This document shows positions 23,686 through 32,109 of a stretch of DNA of 64,000 bases, piece after piece. The DNA comes from Actinomycetospora sp. NBRC 106378 (GTDB lineage Bacteria > Actinomycetota > Actinomycetes > Mycobacteriales > Pseudonocardiaceae): NCBI RefSeq assembly GCF_030269685.1, contig NZ_BSTT01000006.1, forward strand, positions 124,001-188,000, read 5' to 3'. The notes beneath the pieces were generated by a model. The model did not search any database and had not been told where the DNA came from. It worked only from the letters and a program-made list of their open reading frames with translations. Each line of letters begins with the position of its first letter. Within the stretch, counting starts at the first letter, position 1. Both the position numbers and the translations under genes were made by a program.

Positions 23686-25269
23686 GTGTCCCGTCCCTCC
23701 CCCGCCCCCTCGCCCTGGGCACCCCTGCGTCACCCGGTCTTCCGCTGGGTCTGGACCGCGTCGCTGGTGAGCAACGTCGGCACGTGGATGCAGACGGTCG
23801 GGGCGCAGTGGCTGCTCGTCGACGCCCGCGCCTCGTCGGCCGTCGTCGCCCTCGTCCAGACCGCGTCGTCGCTGCCGGTGCTGCTGGTGACCCTGCCCGC
23901 CGGGGTCGTCGCGGAGTTCGTCGACCGCCGCCGCGTCCTGCTCGCCGCGCAGGTCTTCCAACTCCTCGTCGGCCTCCTGCTCGCCCTGCTGACCGGGCTC
24001 GGCGCGACGGGTCCGGCGCTCCTGCTGGTGCTCACCTTCCTGCTCGGGTGCGGGGCCGCCGTGCAGATGCCCGCCTACCAGGCCTTCGTGCCCGACCTCG
24101 TCCCGCGTCGCGACCTCGGGGGTGCCGCCGCGCTCGGGTCGATCGCGGTGAACCTCGCCCGCGCCGCGGGACCGGCCATCGCCGGCGCGCTCATCCCCTC
24201 GCTGGGGGTCGCCGGCGTGTTCGGTCTCAACGCGGCGACGTTCGCGGTGTTCGCCGTGGCGCTGCTGCGGGCCCCGTCGCCGCCCCGGACCCCGGGCGCG
24301 CGGCAGTCCTTCCTCGCCGGGCTGGAGGCCGGGGGCCGCTACGTGCGCCACGCCCCCGCCGTGCGACGGATGATGGTGCGGCTGGTCGTCTTCGCCTTCC
24401 CCGCGGGCGTGCTGTGGGCGCTGCTCGCCCCGCTCGCCCACGACCGCCTCGGCCTCGGCGCCTCCGGGTACGGCCTGCTGCTCGGCGCGGCCGGGATCGG
24501 GTCGGTGGCGGGGGCGCTCGTCCTGCCCCGGCTGCGGTCGCGCGTGTCGTTCACGCCGCTCGTCGCGGTCGCCGGGGTGGTGACCGGCATCGCCACGGTC
24601 GTGATCGGACTGGTGCGCTCACCGGTGGCGGTCCTGGTCGTCCTGCTGCTCGCGGGCGCCGGCTGGATCACCGTGGTGGCCGGGATGAACGCGCTCATGC
24701 AGACGTTCCTCCCACGCTGGGTCCGCGCCCGCGCCCTGTCGATCTACCAGCTCGTGGTGTTCACGACCTCGGCGGTCGCCTCCGCGGTGTGGGGCGTCGT
24801 CGCCGACCTCGTGGGCACCGGCACCGCCTTCGTCGTCGCCGGGGTCGCCCTGCTCCTCGGGGCCGCCACCGTGCCCCGGTGGCCGCTGCTCGACGCCGAC
24901 ATCGGGTCCCGCGACGGCGTCGCCGACTGGACCCCGCCCGAGGTGACGCTGACCCCCGACGTCGCGGCCGTCCCGGTGCGGGTGACGGTGGTCTACCGCG
25001 TCACGCCCGAGCAGCACGAGGCGTTCCTCGCGGCGGCGCAGCGGCTGCGGACCTCCCGACGACGGACCGGAGGCACCGGGTGGGACCTCCTGCGCGACGG
25101 CGCCGACCCCGACCTGTTCGTCGAGGAGTACACGCTGCCGTCCTGGGCGGACCTCGACGACCAGAACACCGAGCGGCTGACCGACTTCGACCGGCGGGTC
25201 CTCGACGAGGTCCGGAGCCACGCGGAGGCGGTGGAGCCCCCGCGCACACGGTTCGTGGTCGCGCACTGA
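23686..25269 (+). CDS. MFS exporter with C-terminal monooxygenase-like domain (MFS_3 type)
   Basis: A 527-residue major facilitator transporter. Residues 1-400 hold about 12 membrane segments; FRWVWTASLVSNVGTWMQTVGAQWLLVDA and PAYQAFVPDLVPRRDLGGAAALGS are typical of the EntS/MFS_3 group of drug and siderophore exporters. Residues after about 425 form an ABM-like cytoplasmic domain (VRVTVVYRVTPEQHEAFLAAAQRL...FVEEYTLPSWADLDDQNTERLTDFDRR), a fusion known in this group. GTG at 23686 is the first start after the divergent region. The operator described above lies 36 bp upstream. The exported substrate is unknown. Confidence 0.88.
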   Translation: MSRPSPAPSPWAPLRHPVFRWVWTASLVSNVGTWMQTVGAQWLLVDARASSAVVALVQTASSLPVLLVTLPAGVVAEFVDRRRVLLAAQVFQLLVGLLLALLTGLGATGPALLLVLTFLLGCGAAVQMPAYQAFVPDLVPRRDLGGAAALGSIAVNLARAAGPAIAGALIPSLGVAGVFGLNAATFAVFAVALLRAPSPPRTPGARQSFLAGLEAGGRYVRHAPAVRRMMVRLVVFAFPAGVLWALLAPLAHDRLGLGASGYGLLLGAAGIGSVAGALVLPRLRSRVSFTPLVAVAGVVTGIATVVIGLVRSPVAVLVVLLLAGAGWITVVAGMNALMQTFLPRWVRARALSIYQLVVFTTSAVASAVWGVVADLVGTGTAFVVAGVALLLGAATVPRWPLLDADIGSRDGVADWTPPEVTLTPDVAAVPVRVTVVYRVTPEQHEAFLAAAQRLRTSRRRTGGTGWDLLRDGADPDLFVEEYTLPSWADLDDQNTERLTDFDRRVLDEVRSHAEAVEPPRTRFVVAH

Positions 25270-25280
25270 CCCGGGAGCGA

Positions 25281-25298
25281 AGCGGTCGACCGACCGAT
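25281..25298. promoter_or_regulatory. Operator-like inverted repeat upstream of an esterase gene
   Basis: On the minus strand this reads ATCGGTC-GGTC-GACCGCT: seven-base arms, four-base spacer, two mismatches to perfect symmetry. It lies 69 bp before the start of the alpha/beta hydrolase at 25367 and just after the MFS gene stop. Confidence 0.5.
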
Positions 25299-25366
25299 AC
25301 CGGACACGACGTGGTCCGACCCACGCTGAGCACCGCCCCGCACCGCACCCCGCAGGAAGGCGCCCC

Positions 25367-26335
25367 ATGACCGACCAGCCGCATCCCGTCCTCGAACCCG
25401 CCGCCCAAGAGTTCGCCGACGCCACCGCGAAGCCGCCGTTCCTCTACGACCTCGGGCCCGTCGAGGGCCGGAAGACCGTCGACGAGGTGCAGAACGGGCA
25501 GGGGGTCGAGCGCCCGGACGCCGACATCACCGACCTGACGATCCCCGGCGGGCCCACCGGCGAGGTGTCGATCCGCATCGTGAAGCCGGCCGGGGCCACC
25601 GGGACCCTCCCCGCGCTCCTCTACACCCACGGCGCCGGCTGGGTGTTCGGCAACGCCCACACCCACGACCGCCTCGTCCGCGAGCTCGCCGTCCGCGCGC
25701 AGGCCGCCGTGGTGTTCACCAACTACGACCTCTCCCCCGAGGCGCGCTACCCGACGGCGATCGAGCAGGTCTACGTCGCCCTGCAGTGGATCGCCGCGAG
25801 CGGTGCCGAGCAGGGCATCGACGGGACGCGGATCGCCGTGGCCGGCGACTCCGTCGGCGGGAACATGACCGCGGCGACCACGCTGCTGGCCAAGCAGCGC
25901 GGCGGGCCCCGGATCGCGGCGCAGCTGCTCTTCTACCCCGTCACCGACGCCGGGTTCGACACGGCGTCCTACGAGCAGTTCGCGAGCGGCTACTTCCTCT
26001 CCCGCGAGGGCATGCACTGGTTCTGGGACCAGTACACGACCGACCCCGCCGAGCGGGCGCAGATCACGGCCTCCCCGCTGCGCGCCACCCTCGACGACCT
26101 CGCCGGCCTCCCGCCGGCCCTGGTCATCGTCGGGGAGGCGGACGTCCTGCGGGACGAGGGCGAGGCCTACGCCGCGAAGCTCCGCGCCGCCGGCGTCCCG
26201 ACGACGGCCGTGCGCTACGCCGGGATCATCCACGACTTCGTCATGCTCGACGCCCTGCGCGACACCCACGCGGCCCGCGCCGCGACGCGCCAGGGCGTCG
26301 AGTTCCTGTTCGACGCGCTGCACGAGGGGAACTGA
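25367..26335 (+). CDS. Alpha/beta hydrolase, hormone-sensitive-lipase family esterase
   Basis: A 322-residue cytoplasmic esterase of the HSL family. The oxyanion-hole motif reads THGAGWVFGN (usually HGGGW), the nucleophile elbow is GDSVGGNM, the catalytic Asp is in VIVGEADVLRDEGEAY, and His in GIIHDFVML completes the triad. The N-terminal cap (residues 1-70) is typical of enzymes that hydrolyse short acyl esters. ATG has GGAAGG eight bases upstream. It is followed one base after the stop by a second hydrolase gene, so these form a unit. Homology also to the Cys-nucleophile protein at 27106-28086. Confidence 0.9.
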   Translation: MTDQPHPVLEPAAQEFADATAKPPFLYDLGPVEGRKTVDEVQNGQGVERPDADITDLTIPGGPTGEVSIRIVKPAGATGTLPALLYTHGAGWVFGNAHTHDRLVRELAVRAQAAVVFTNYDLSPEARYPTAIEQVYVALQWIAASGAEQGIDGTRIAVAGDSVGGNMTAATTLLAKQRGGPRIAAQLLFYPVTDAGFDTASYEQFASGYFLSREGMHWFWDQYTTDPAERAQITASPLRATLDDLAGLPPALVIVGEADVLRDEGEAYAAKLRAAGVPTTAVRYAGIIHDFVMLDALRDTHAARAATRQGVEFLFDALHEGN

Positions 26336-26336
26336 G

Positions 26337-27053
26337 ATGTCCACGCCGCCAACCGTCGTCCTCGTCCACGGCGCCTTCGCCGACGCGTCGAGCTTCCGCG
26401 CCCTCATCCCCGAGCTGCTCGACAGCGGCCTCCCGGTGGTCGCACCCGCCGTCCCGAACCGGTCCCTCAACGGCGACGCCGCCTACGTCGCGTCGGTGGT
26501 CCGCCAGATCGAGGGCGAGGTGGTCCTCGTCGGCCACTCCTACGGCGGCGCGGTGATCACGGTCGCGGGCGTCGAGGAGAACGTCCGGGCCCTGGTCTAC
26601 CTCGCCGGCTACGCCCTGGAGGAGGGCGAGAGCCTGGGTGAGCTGCAGGGCGGCTTCCCCGACTCGCTGCTCGCCTCCGCGCTGATGCAGACGACCTACC
26701 CGCAGCCCGACGGCTCCACCGGCACCGACGTCTCGGTGGTGCCCGGCCGGGTGCACGACGTGTTCGCACAGGACGTGGACCCGGAGATCACCCGCGTGCT
26801 CGCCGTCTCCCAGCGGCCGCTCGCGGCCGCCGCCTTCGGCGAGCCCGCCGGCGCCGCGGCGTGGCACTCGACGCCCGCCTGGGGCGTGGTCTCCTCGTCC
26901 GACCACACCATCAACCCCGACGTCGAGCGCTTCGGCTACCAGCGCGCGGGCGCGACGGTCGTCGAGATCGACTCCTCGCACCTGGTGATGCTCTCGCACC
27001 CGAAGGAGACCGCCGACGTGATCCGGGAGGCCGTCCGCGCGACCGAGCGCTGA
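26337..27053 (+). CDS. Alpha/beta hydrolase (haloalkane/esterase-like)
   Basis: A 238-residue hydrolase. VLVHGAFADASSFRALIPELLDSG opens the fold; the nucleophile elbow is VLVGHSYGGAVI; GVVSSSDHTINPD carries the likely acid and SSHLVMLSHP the His. This compact type, without a large cap domain, is widely found in actinobacteria and acts on small esters or lactones; some relatives are methylesterase-like. It starts one base after the upstream esterase's stop, so translation is probably coupled. It converges on the third hydrolase gene across a hairpin. Confidence 0.88.
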   Translation: MSTPPTVVLVHGAFADASSFRALIPELLDSGLPVVAPAVPNRSLNGDAAYVASVVRQIEGEVVLVGHSYGGAVITVAGVEENVRALVYLAGYALEEGESLGELQGGFPDSLLASALMQTTYPQPDGSTGTDVSVVPGRVHDVFAQDVDPEITRVLAVSQRPLAAAAFGEPAGAAAWHSTPAWGVVSSSDHTINPDVERFGYQRAGATVVEIDSSHLVMLSHPKETADVIREAVRATER

Positions 27054-27072
27054 CCGGCGTCCGTCGTCCGGT

Positions 27073-27103
27073 GTGCCCCGCGGCCCGTCGGGTCGCGGGG
27101 CAC
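27073..27103. terminator. Hairpin between convergent hydrolase genes
   Basis: A perfect ten-base stem (GTGCCCCGCG with CGCGGGGCAC) and 11-base loop lies between two convergent stop codons, suitable as a bidirectional terminator. Confidence 0.65.
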
Positions 27104-27105
27104 CG

Positions 27106-28086
27106 TCACGGACGGAGCGCCTCGGCGAGGAAGTCGACGCCCTGCCGGACGGCGAGCCGGGCGGCGGGGACGCCCTCGAGCGGGCGCAGCGTCACGAAGT
27201 CGTGCACGACGCCGAGGTAGCGGGTGCAGGTGACGGGGACGCCGGCGTCGGCGAGGGCCCGCGCGTACGCCTCGCCCTCGTCACGCACGACGTCGACCTC
27301 GGCGGTGACGACGAGCGCGGGCGGGAGCCCGACCAGGTCGTCACGCCCCGCACGGGCCGGCCCGAACGCCGGGTCCTCCCGGTCCCCCGGTCGGTCGGCG
27401 TACTGCTGCCAGTACCAGCGCGCCGCCTGCGAGGGAAGCACGGAGACGTCGGCGAACCGCCGGTGCGAGTCGGTGTCGCAGCGGGGATCGAGCCACGGGT
27501 AGTACAGGAGCTGCGCCGCGAGCCGTGGCCCGCCGCGGCGCCCGACGAGCAGGGCGACGACGGCGGCGAGGGTCGCCCCGGTGCAGTCACCGGCCACGGC
27601 CACCCGCTGCGGGTCGAGCCCGAGGTCCGCCGCGTGCTCGACGACCCACAGCAGCGTCGCGTAGACCTCCTCGACCGCCACCGGGTACCGGGCCTCGGGG
27701 ACGCGGGTGAACTCGGGGACCACCACGGCGGCCCCGACGCCGAGCGCGAGGGACCGGATCAGGCGCCCGTGGGTGTCGGCGTCGCCGGTGACCCACCGCC
27801 CGCCGTGCAGGTGGAGCACCGTCGGGGCGGGCCCGTCGAGGTCCTCCGGGCGCACGACGAGGAACCCGACCAGACCGTCCGGGCCGACCGGGGCGGAGTG
27901 CAGGTCGACGACCACCCCCGGCCCGGAGACGAGGTCGTCCTGGAGCTCGTGCAGGGCCTCCCGGCCGTCGCGGGTGCCGAGCTCGTGCAGCCGGGGCGGG
28001 CCCTGCAGGGCCCGCACGAGACGGGCGCACGCGGGGTCGAGTGTGGCGAGCGGGTCGTCTCCCGCGGGGGCTCCCGACGTGCTCAC
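27106..28086 (-). CDS. HSL-family alpha/beta hydrolase with Cys at the nucleophile position
   Basis: A 326-residue relative of the esterase at 25367: HLHGGRWVTGD oxyanion region, VTAEVDVVRDEGEAYARAL with the catalytic Asp, and GVVHDFVTL with the His. The nucleophile elbow, however, reads VAGDCTGATLA, so the usual Ser is replaced by Cys and the next residue by Thr. I checked this on the complementary bases (27585-27599 region). A Cys could still be a nucleophile, as in dienelactone hydrolase, or the protein may be a non-catalytic binder. It has its own operator-like repeat upstream (28139) and is divergent neither to the LuxR gene nor overlapping it. Confidence 0.85.
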   Translation of the reverse strand: MSTSGAPAGDDPLATLDPACARLVRALQGPPRLHELGTRDGREALHELQDDLVSGPGVVVDLHSAPVGPDGLVGFLVVRPEDLDGPAPTVLHLHGGRWVTGDADTHGRLIRSLALGVGAAVVVPEFTRVPEARYPVAVEEVYATLLWVVEHAADLGLDPQRVAVAGDCTGATLAAVVALLVGRRGGPRLAAQLLYYPWLDPRCDTDSHRRFADVSVLPSQAARWYWQQYADRPGDREDPAFGPARAGRDDLVGLPPALVVTAEVDVVRDEGEAYARALADAGVPVTCTRYLGVVHDFVTLRPLEGVPAARLAVRQGVDFLAEALRP

Positions 28087-28138
28087 CCGATCACGCTATC
28101 CGTCCCCCACCGTCCGGGATCAAGGGTTCTCCCGCTCG

Positions 28139-28156
28139 AACGGTCGGACGACCGAT
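28139..28156. promoter_or_regulatory. Operator-like inverted repeat upstream of the Cys-type hydrolase
   Basis: On the minus strand it reads ATCGGTC-GTCC-GACCGTT, matching the site at 23633 in both arms except the last two bases, with the same four-base spacer. It lies 53 bp before the hydrolase start and 11 bp beyond the end of the LuxR-type gene. Confidence 0.5.
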
Positions 28157-28166
28157 GGGACGGCGC

Positions 28167-30935
28167 TCACGTCGGGCGGAAGAGCGCCGCGAGCTGGTGG
28201 CGGCCGCTGATCCCGAGCTTGGGGTAGGCGTGGTGCAGGTGCGAACCGACCGTGCGCGGGGACAGGAAGAGCCGTTGCCCGATCTCGCGGTTGCGCAGGC
28301 CCTCGGCCGCGAGCCGGACGACCTCGCGCTGCTGCGGGGTGAGCTCGGCGAGGAGGTCCTGCCCCGGGGCCGTGTCGCGGTGCTCGGCGCTGCCCGCGGC
28401 CCGCAGCTCTGTGCGGACACGCTCGGCGAGCGCCACCGCGCCGAGGGTCTCGAAGCTCTCGAGCGCCGCCGCGAGCATCTCCCGGGCCTCCCGCCCGCGG
28501 CGTCGCCGGCGCAGCCACTCCCCGTGGTGCAGCCGTGTCGTCGCCCGCTCGACGGGCCAGTCGTCGCCCGTGGGATCGGCGAGCGCGAGCTTGAAGTGGT
28601 GCTCGCTCTCGTGCTCCGGGCCGAGCAGGGCGTCGGCGTGGTGGAGCAGCATCCGCATCCGGGCCGAGCCCCGGGCCGTCGTCGTGGCCCGGACCCGCTC
28701 CACGACGAGCGCGGCGTCCGCCCGCTCCGCCGGGTCGGTGGCGGCCGCCGCGAGCAGCGCCACCATGCGGGCGGAGACCACCGGGTGGCGTGGCTCGCCG
28801 CCGGGCGTGAAGGCGCCGCGGAGGAGCCGGAGGGCCCGGGTCGGGTCGCCGGCCACCGTCGCGGCGACCGACCCGGCGAGCCGCAGGCGCAGGTCGAGGA
28901 TCAGGTGGTCCGCGAGGTCGACCCGCGTGCGGGCGGCCGCGAGCACCTCGTGGGCCCCCGCGGCGTCGCCCCGCAGCGCCAGCAGGAGGGCCCGGGGGGA
29001 CGCGAGCTCGACCGCGACCCGGTGGAAGCCGCGCGCGTCGGCGAGCGGGACCCACCGGTCCAGCACCGCGTCGGCCTCGGTCCAGCGGCCGTGCTCGACG
29101 AGCAGGTTCGCCAGCACCGCCACGCCGAAGGCGGCCGGTCCCTCGTGGTGCATGCGCACGTGGGCCCGCATCAGCAGCTCGACGCCGCGCCGGACGTCGT
29201 CGGCCCGGTCGGCGAGCAGCCCGAGGTTCTGCAGGTCGTTCGCCGTCGCGCCCGGACCGGCGCGGCCGGCCTCGAGCGCGAGGCGGAGGGCAGCGGCCGC
29301 CCGGGTCCGGTCGGTGCCCAGCACCGCCCGCGCCCACAGGAGGTCGGCCGGGGCGTCCGCGGTCTCCTGCACCCGGCGCAGGGCACCGGGGACGGCCGGG
29401 TGGCGCAGCAGCGCGGCGGTGGCCTCCTGGTGCTCGGGCAGCCCGGAGAAGTCCGCGCCGATGGTGTGGAACCCGGCGAGCAGGGTGGCGCCGGCGTCGT
29501 CGACCTCGCCCACGAACGGGGCGACCTCCTGCAGGGCCCGCATCGCGTCGCGCGGGCGGCCACGCAGCATCCGGGCGCCGGCGTGCAGCAGGGCCGCCCA
29601 GGTCAGCGTCGTCGGGTCGTCGGTGAGCTCGGTGAGCCGCCGGTGCTGCTCCGCGACGCCGTCCACGTCGCCGCCGGCGTAGGCCGCCTGCAGCGCGCGG
29701 TGGCGGCGCCCGACCGCGCGGGCCGCGTCGGGCGAGCACTCCGCCGCCCGCTCCCACGCCCGGACGGCGGCGTCGAAGTCGCCGGCGGCCTCGGCGCGCT
29801 CGGCGGTGTCCCCGAGGGCGGCCGCCACCGCCACGTCCGCCCCCGTACACGCGTGTGCCCGCTGCCACGTCGCGAGGTCGGGGTCGGACCCGGCCGCGGC
29901 GAGCGCCAGGTGGGCCCGGCGGCGGGCCTCGGCGGTGGCGCTCGCGTAGGCCGCGGCACGTCCGAGGGGGTGGCGGAAGTGCACGTCGTCGGCGACGGTG
30001 ACCAGCCCCGCCCGCTCGGCGGCGGCCCAGTCGTCGAGCCCGGAGGACGCCCCGGCGGCGCGGGCGATCACCGCGGCCGACTCGCCCTCGGCGGCGGCCG
30101 CCGCCAGCAGCAGGTGCGACGTCGGCGGCCCCAGCTCGCGCAGCGGCCGGACGAACAGGTCCTCCGCCGCGGCGGACAGGTGCCGCGGCCGCGCGGTCCC
30201 CGCGGTCGCGAACTCCCGCAGGGCGAGCGGGTTGCCCGCCGCCGCGGCGACGATCTCGCGACGGACCCGGGGGTCGAGCCCGGGCGCGACCCCGTCGAGC
30301 AGGGACGCCGCCGCGACCGGGTCGAGCGGGCCGAGCACGCGGGTCGGGAGGGCCGCGTCCGGGGGCAGCGGTCGGTGGACTCCGCGGCCCGCGAACAGGA
30401 CCGCGACCCGGTCGCGGCGGCGCAGCCGGCGCGCCACGAAGAGGAGGGCGCGCAGGGACTCGTGGTCCAGCCGGTCGGTGTCGTCGACCAGGAGCAGCAC
30501 CGGGCGGCGGCGTCCGACCCGGAGCAGGAACCGCAGGACGCCGAAGGACACCGCCGCGGGGGCCGCGGCGGGCCGCAGCGGGTCGAAGACGGCGGCGAAC
30601 GCCACCTGCTCGGCCCCGGACGGCGGAGCGGCGATGCCGCCGTCGCCGTCCTCGTCGTCGTCGTCGTCGAAGGCGCCGAGCACCTGCGACAACGCCGCCC
30701 ACCGGATGTCCGCCTCGCCCTGCCAGCCGTCGGCCCGCACCACCCGGACCCCGGCCGCCGACGCCGTCGTGGCCGCGGCGTCGAGCAGCGCGGTCTTCCC
30801 GACCCCCACGTCCCCGACGAACGCCAGGGCGCTCCCGGTGCCGGCGCGGGGGCCGCCGCCGTCGGACACGTCGACGACCAGCTCGCCGAGGAGCCGCAGC
30901 TCCGGCTGCCGGCCCACGAGGGGCGCGTCGCTCAC
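28167..30935 (-). CDS. Large ATP-binding LuxR-family (LAL) transcriptional regulator
   Basis: A 922-residue regulator of the LAL type. N-terminal AAA-like ATPase: Walker A VGDVGVGKTALLD near residues 40-52, Walker B-like RPVLLLVDDTD near 150. An acidic patch of Asp residues (DDDDDEDGD) follows the first ATPase segment near residue 89. The middle 500 residues are Ala/Arg-rich helical repeats like TPR. The C-terminus (about 858-915) is a LuxR HTH: LTPQQREVVRLAAEGLRNREIGQRLFLSPRTVGSH. Such proteins activate catabolic or secondary-metabolism genes on binding a ligand. GTG start overlaps the LacI-type gene's stop (GTGA): the two regulators form one coupled unit. Target genes are not proven. Confidence 0.9.
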   Translation of the reverse strand: MSDAPLVGRQPELRLLGELVVDVSDGGGPRAGTGSALAFVGDVGVGKTALLDAAATTASAAGVRVVRADGWQGEADIRWAALSQVLGAFDDDDDEDGDGGIAAPPSGAEQVAFAAVFDPLRPAAAPAAVSFGVLRFLLRVGRRRPVLLLVDDTDRLDHESLRALLFVARRLRRRDRVAVLFAGRGVHRPLPPDAALPTRVLGPLDPVAAASLLDGVAPGLDPRVRREIVAAAAGNPLALREFATAGTARPRHLSAAAEDLFVRPLRELGPPTSHLLLAAAAAEGESAAVIARAAGASSGLDDWAAAERAGLVTVADDVHFRHPLGRAAAYASATAEARRRAHLALAAAGSDPDLATWQRAHACTGADVAVAAALGDTAERAEAAGDFDAAVRAWERAAECSPDAARAVGRRHRALQAAYAGGDVDGVAEQHRRLTELTDDPTTLTWAALLHAGARMLRGRPRDAMRALQEVAPFVGEVDDAGATLLAGFHTIGADFSGLPEHQEATAALLRHPAVPGALRRVQETADAPADLLWARAVLGTDRTRAAAALRLALEAGRAGPGATANDLQNLGLLADRADDVRRGVELLMRAHVRMHHEGPAAFGVAVLANLLVEHGRWTEADAVLDRWVPLADARGFHRVAVELASPRALLLALRGDAAGAHEVLAAARTRVDLADHLILDLRLRLAGSVAATVAGDPTRALRLLRGAFTPGGEPRHPVVSARMVALLAAAATDPAERADAALVVERVRATTTARGSARMRMLLHHADALLGPEHESEHHFKLALADPTGDDWPVERATTRLHHGEWLRRRRRGREAREMLAAALESFETLGAVALAERVRTELRAAGSAEHRDTAPGQDLLAELTPQQREVVRLAAEGLRNREIGQRLFLSPRTVGSHLHHAYPKLGISGRHQLAALFRPT

Positions 30936-31981
30936 GGGGCCTCCTGCCGGACGGGCGGAGCCGTGCTGTCGCGCAGCACGACCTCCGCCGGGAACCGCAC
31001 CGTGCGGGCGTCGGCCGTCGCGGGGTCGGACGCGAGCTCCATGGCGCACCGCCCCATGGCCTCCAGGTCGAGCCGCACCGTCGAGACGGCGGGGACGAGA
31101 CGTCGCATCAGGGGGACGTCGTTGAAGCCGGCCACCGAGACGTCGTCGGGCACGGCGACTCCGGCCGCCGCCAGCACGTCGAGGGCCCCGAGGGCCATGA
31201 CGTCGCTGACGCAGAACAGCGCCGTGGCCCGCGAGCGCCGGTCGAGCAGCTCGTGGGCCGCAGCCCGCCCGCCCTCCTCGCTGAACGGATGGTCGAGGAG
31301 CTCGACGTCGTCGACCGGGATGCCGCAGGCCGCGACCGCGTCGAGGAAGCCCCCGATGCGGTGCCGCACCGTCGTCAGGCAGGAGGGTCCGCCCGCCACG
31401 GCGAACCGGCGGTGACCCGCCTCGACCAGCGCGCGGGCGAGGTCCGCGGCGCCCTCCCGGTTGTCCGGCAGCACGGCGGGGACGGGCAGGTCGTGCTCGC
31501 TGACGACGGCGCAGCCGCCGCCCGCACGCCGGTGCAGGTCCAGCTCGTCGTGCATCGCGGCCCGGTAGTCCGCGTCCTCGAAGCCGCTGCCGGCCAGGAC
31601 GATCGCGTCGGCCCGCTGCGCCCGGAAGGTGCGGACGAACTCGAGCTCCCGCTCCATCGACCGGAACGTGGTGCCCACCGTGACCAGCGCGCCGTGCTCG
31701 GCGGCGCCCGCGATGACCCCGCGGGCGATCGCGGAGAAGTACGGGTCGCTGATGTCGTGCAGGACCAGCCCGACGGTGGCCGTGGTGCCGCCCGCCAGGG
31801 CCTGCGCGTGGGCGTTCGGGACGTAGTGCAGCCGCCGCGCGGCCTCCACGATCCGTTCCCGCAGGTCGGGGCCGACCACCCGCGCCCCGCCGTTCAGGGC
31901 GCGGGACGCGGTGGCGAGCGAGACCCCGGCCGCCCGGGCGACGTCGGCCAGCGTCGCCTGACCGCTCGGCCGGATCCGCAC
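30932..31981 (-). CDS. LacI-family transcriptional regulator
   Basis: A 349-residue repressor. The N-terminal HTH TLADVARAAGVSLATASRALNG lies near residues 9-31, followed by the hinge helix (VPNAHAQALAGG) and a periplasmic-binding-type sugar-binding domain (GLVLHDISDPYFSAIARGV; SDVMALGALDVLAAAGVAVPDDVSVAGFND). Such proteins repress sugar-use genes and release DNA on binding a sugar. The perfect palindrome GGAAAGCGCTTTCC at 32013-32026, 32 bp upstream, is a classical LacI-family operator with central CG and suggests autoregulation. The following LAL regulator overlaps its stop codon. Confidence 0.93.
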   Translation of the reverse strand: MRIRPSGQATLADVARAAGVSLATASRALNGGARVVGPDLRERIVEAARRLHYVPNAHAQALAGGTTATVGLVLHDISDPYFSAIARGVIAGAAEHGALVTVGTTFRSMERELEFVRTFRAQRADAIVLAGSGFEDADYRAAMHDELDLHRRAGGGCAVVSEHDLPVPAVLPDNREGAADLARALVEAGHRRFAVAGGPSCLTTVRHRIGGFLDAVAACGIPVDDVELLDHPFSEEGGRAAAHELLDRRSRATALFCVSDVMALGALDVLAAAGVAVPDDVSVAGFNDVPLMRRLVPAVSTVRLDLEAMGRCAMELASDPATADARTVRFPAEVVLRDSTAPPVRQEAP

Positions 31982-32012
31982 AGCGGCACCCTAGAGCGCC
32001 ACGCCGTCGTCG

Positions 32013-32026
32013 GGAAAGCGCTTTCC
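32013..32026. promoter_or_regulatory. LacI-family operator
   Basis: A perfect 14-bp palindrome with the central CpG typical of LacI/GalR operators lies 32 bp before the lacI-type start codon and 84 bp before the divergent methyltransferase gene, so it may control both. Confidence 0.8.
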
Positions 32027-32109
32027 AGCTGATGCCGAGGTGTTGCACACCATCGACCGGTCCGCGATTCGACCGGGAGACACCGGATCGCGGGCTATCG
32101 TCAGTGGTC

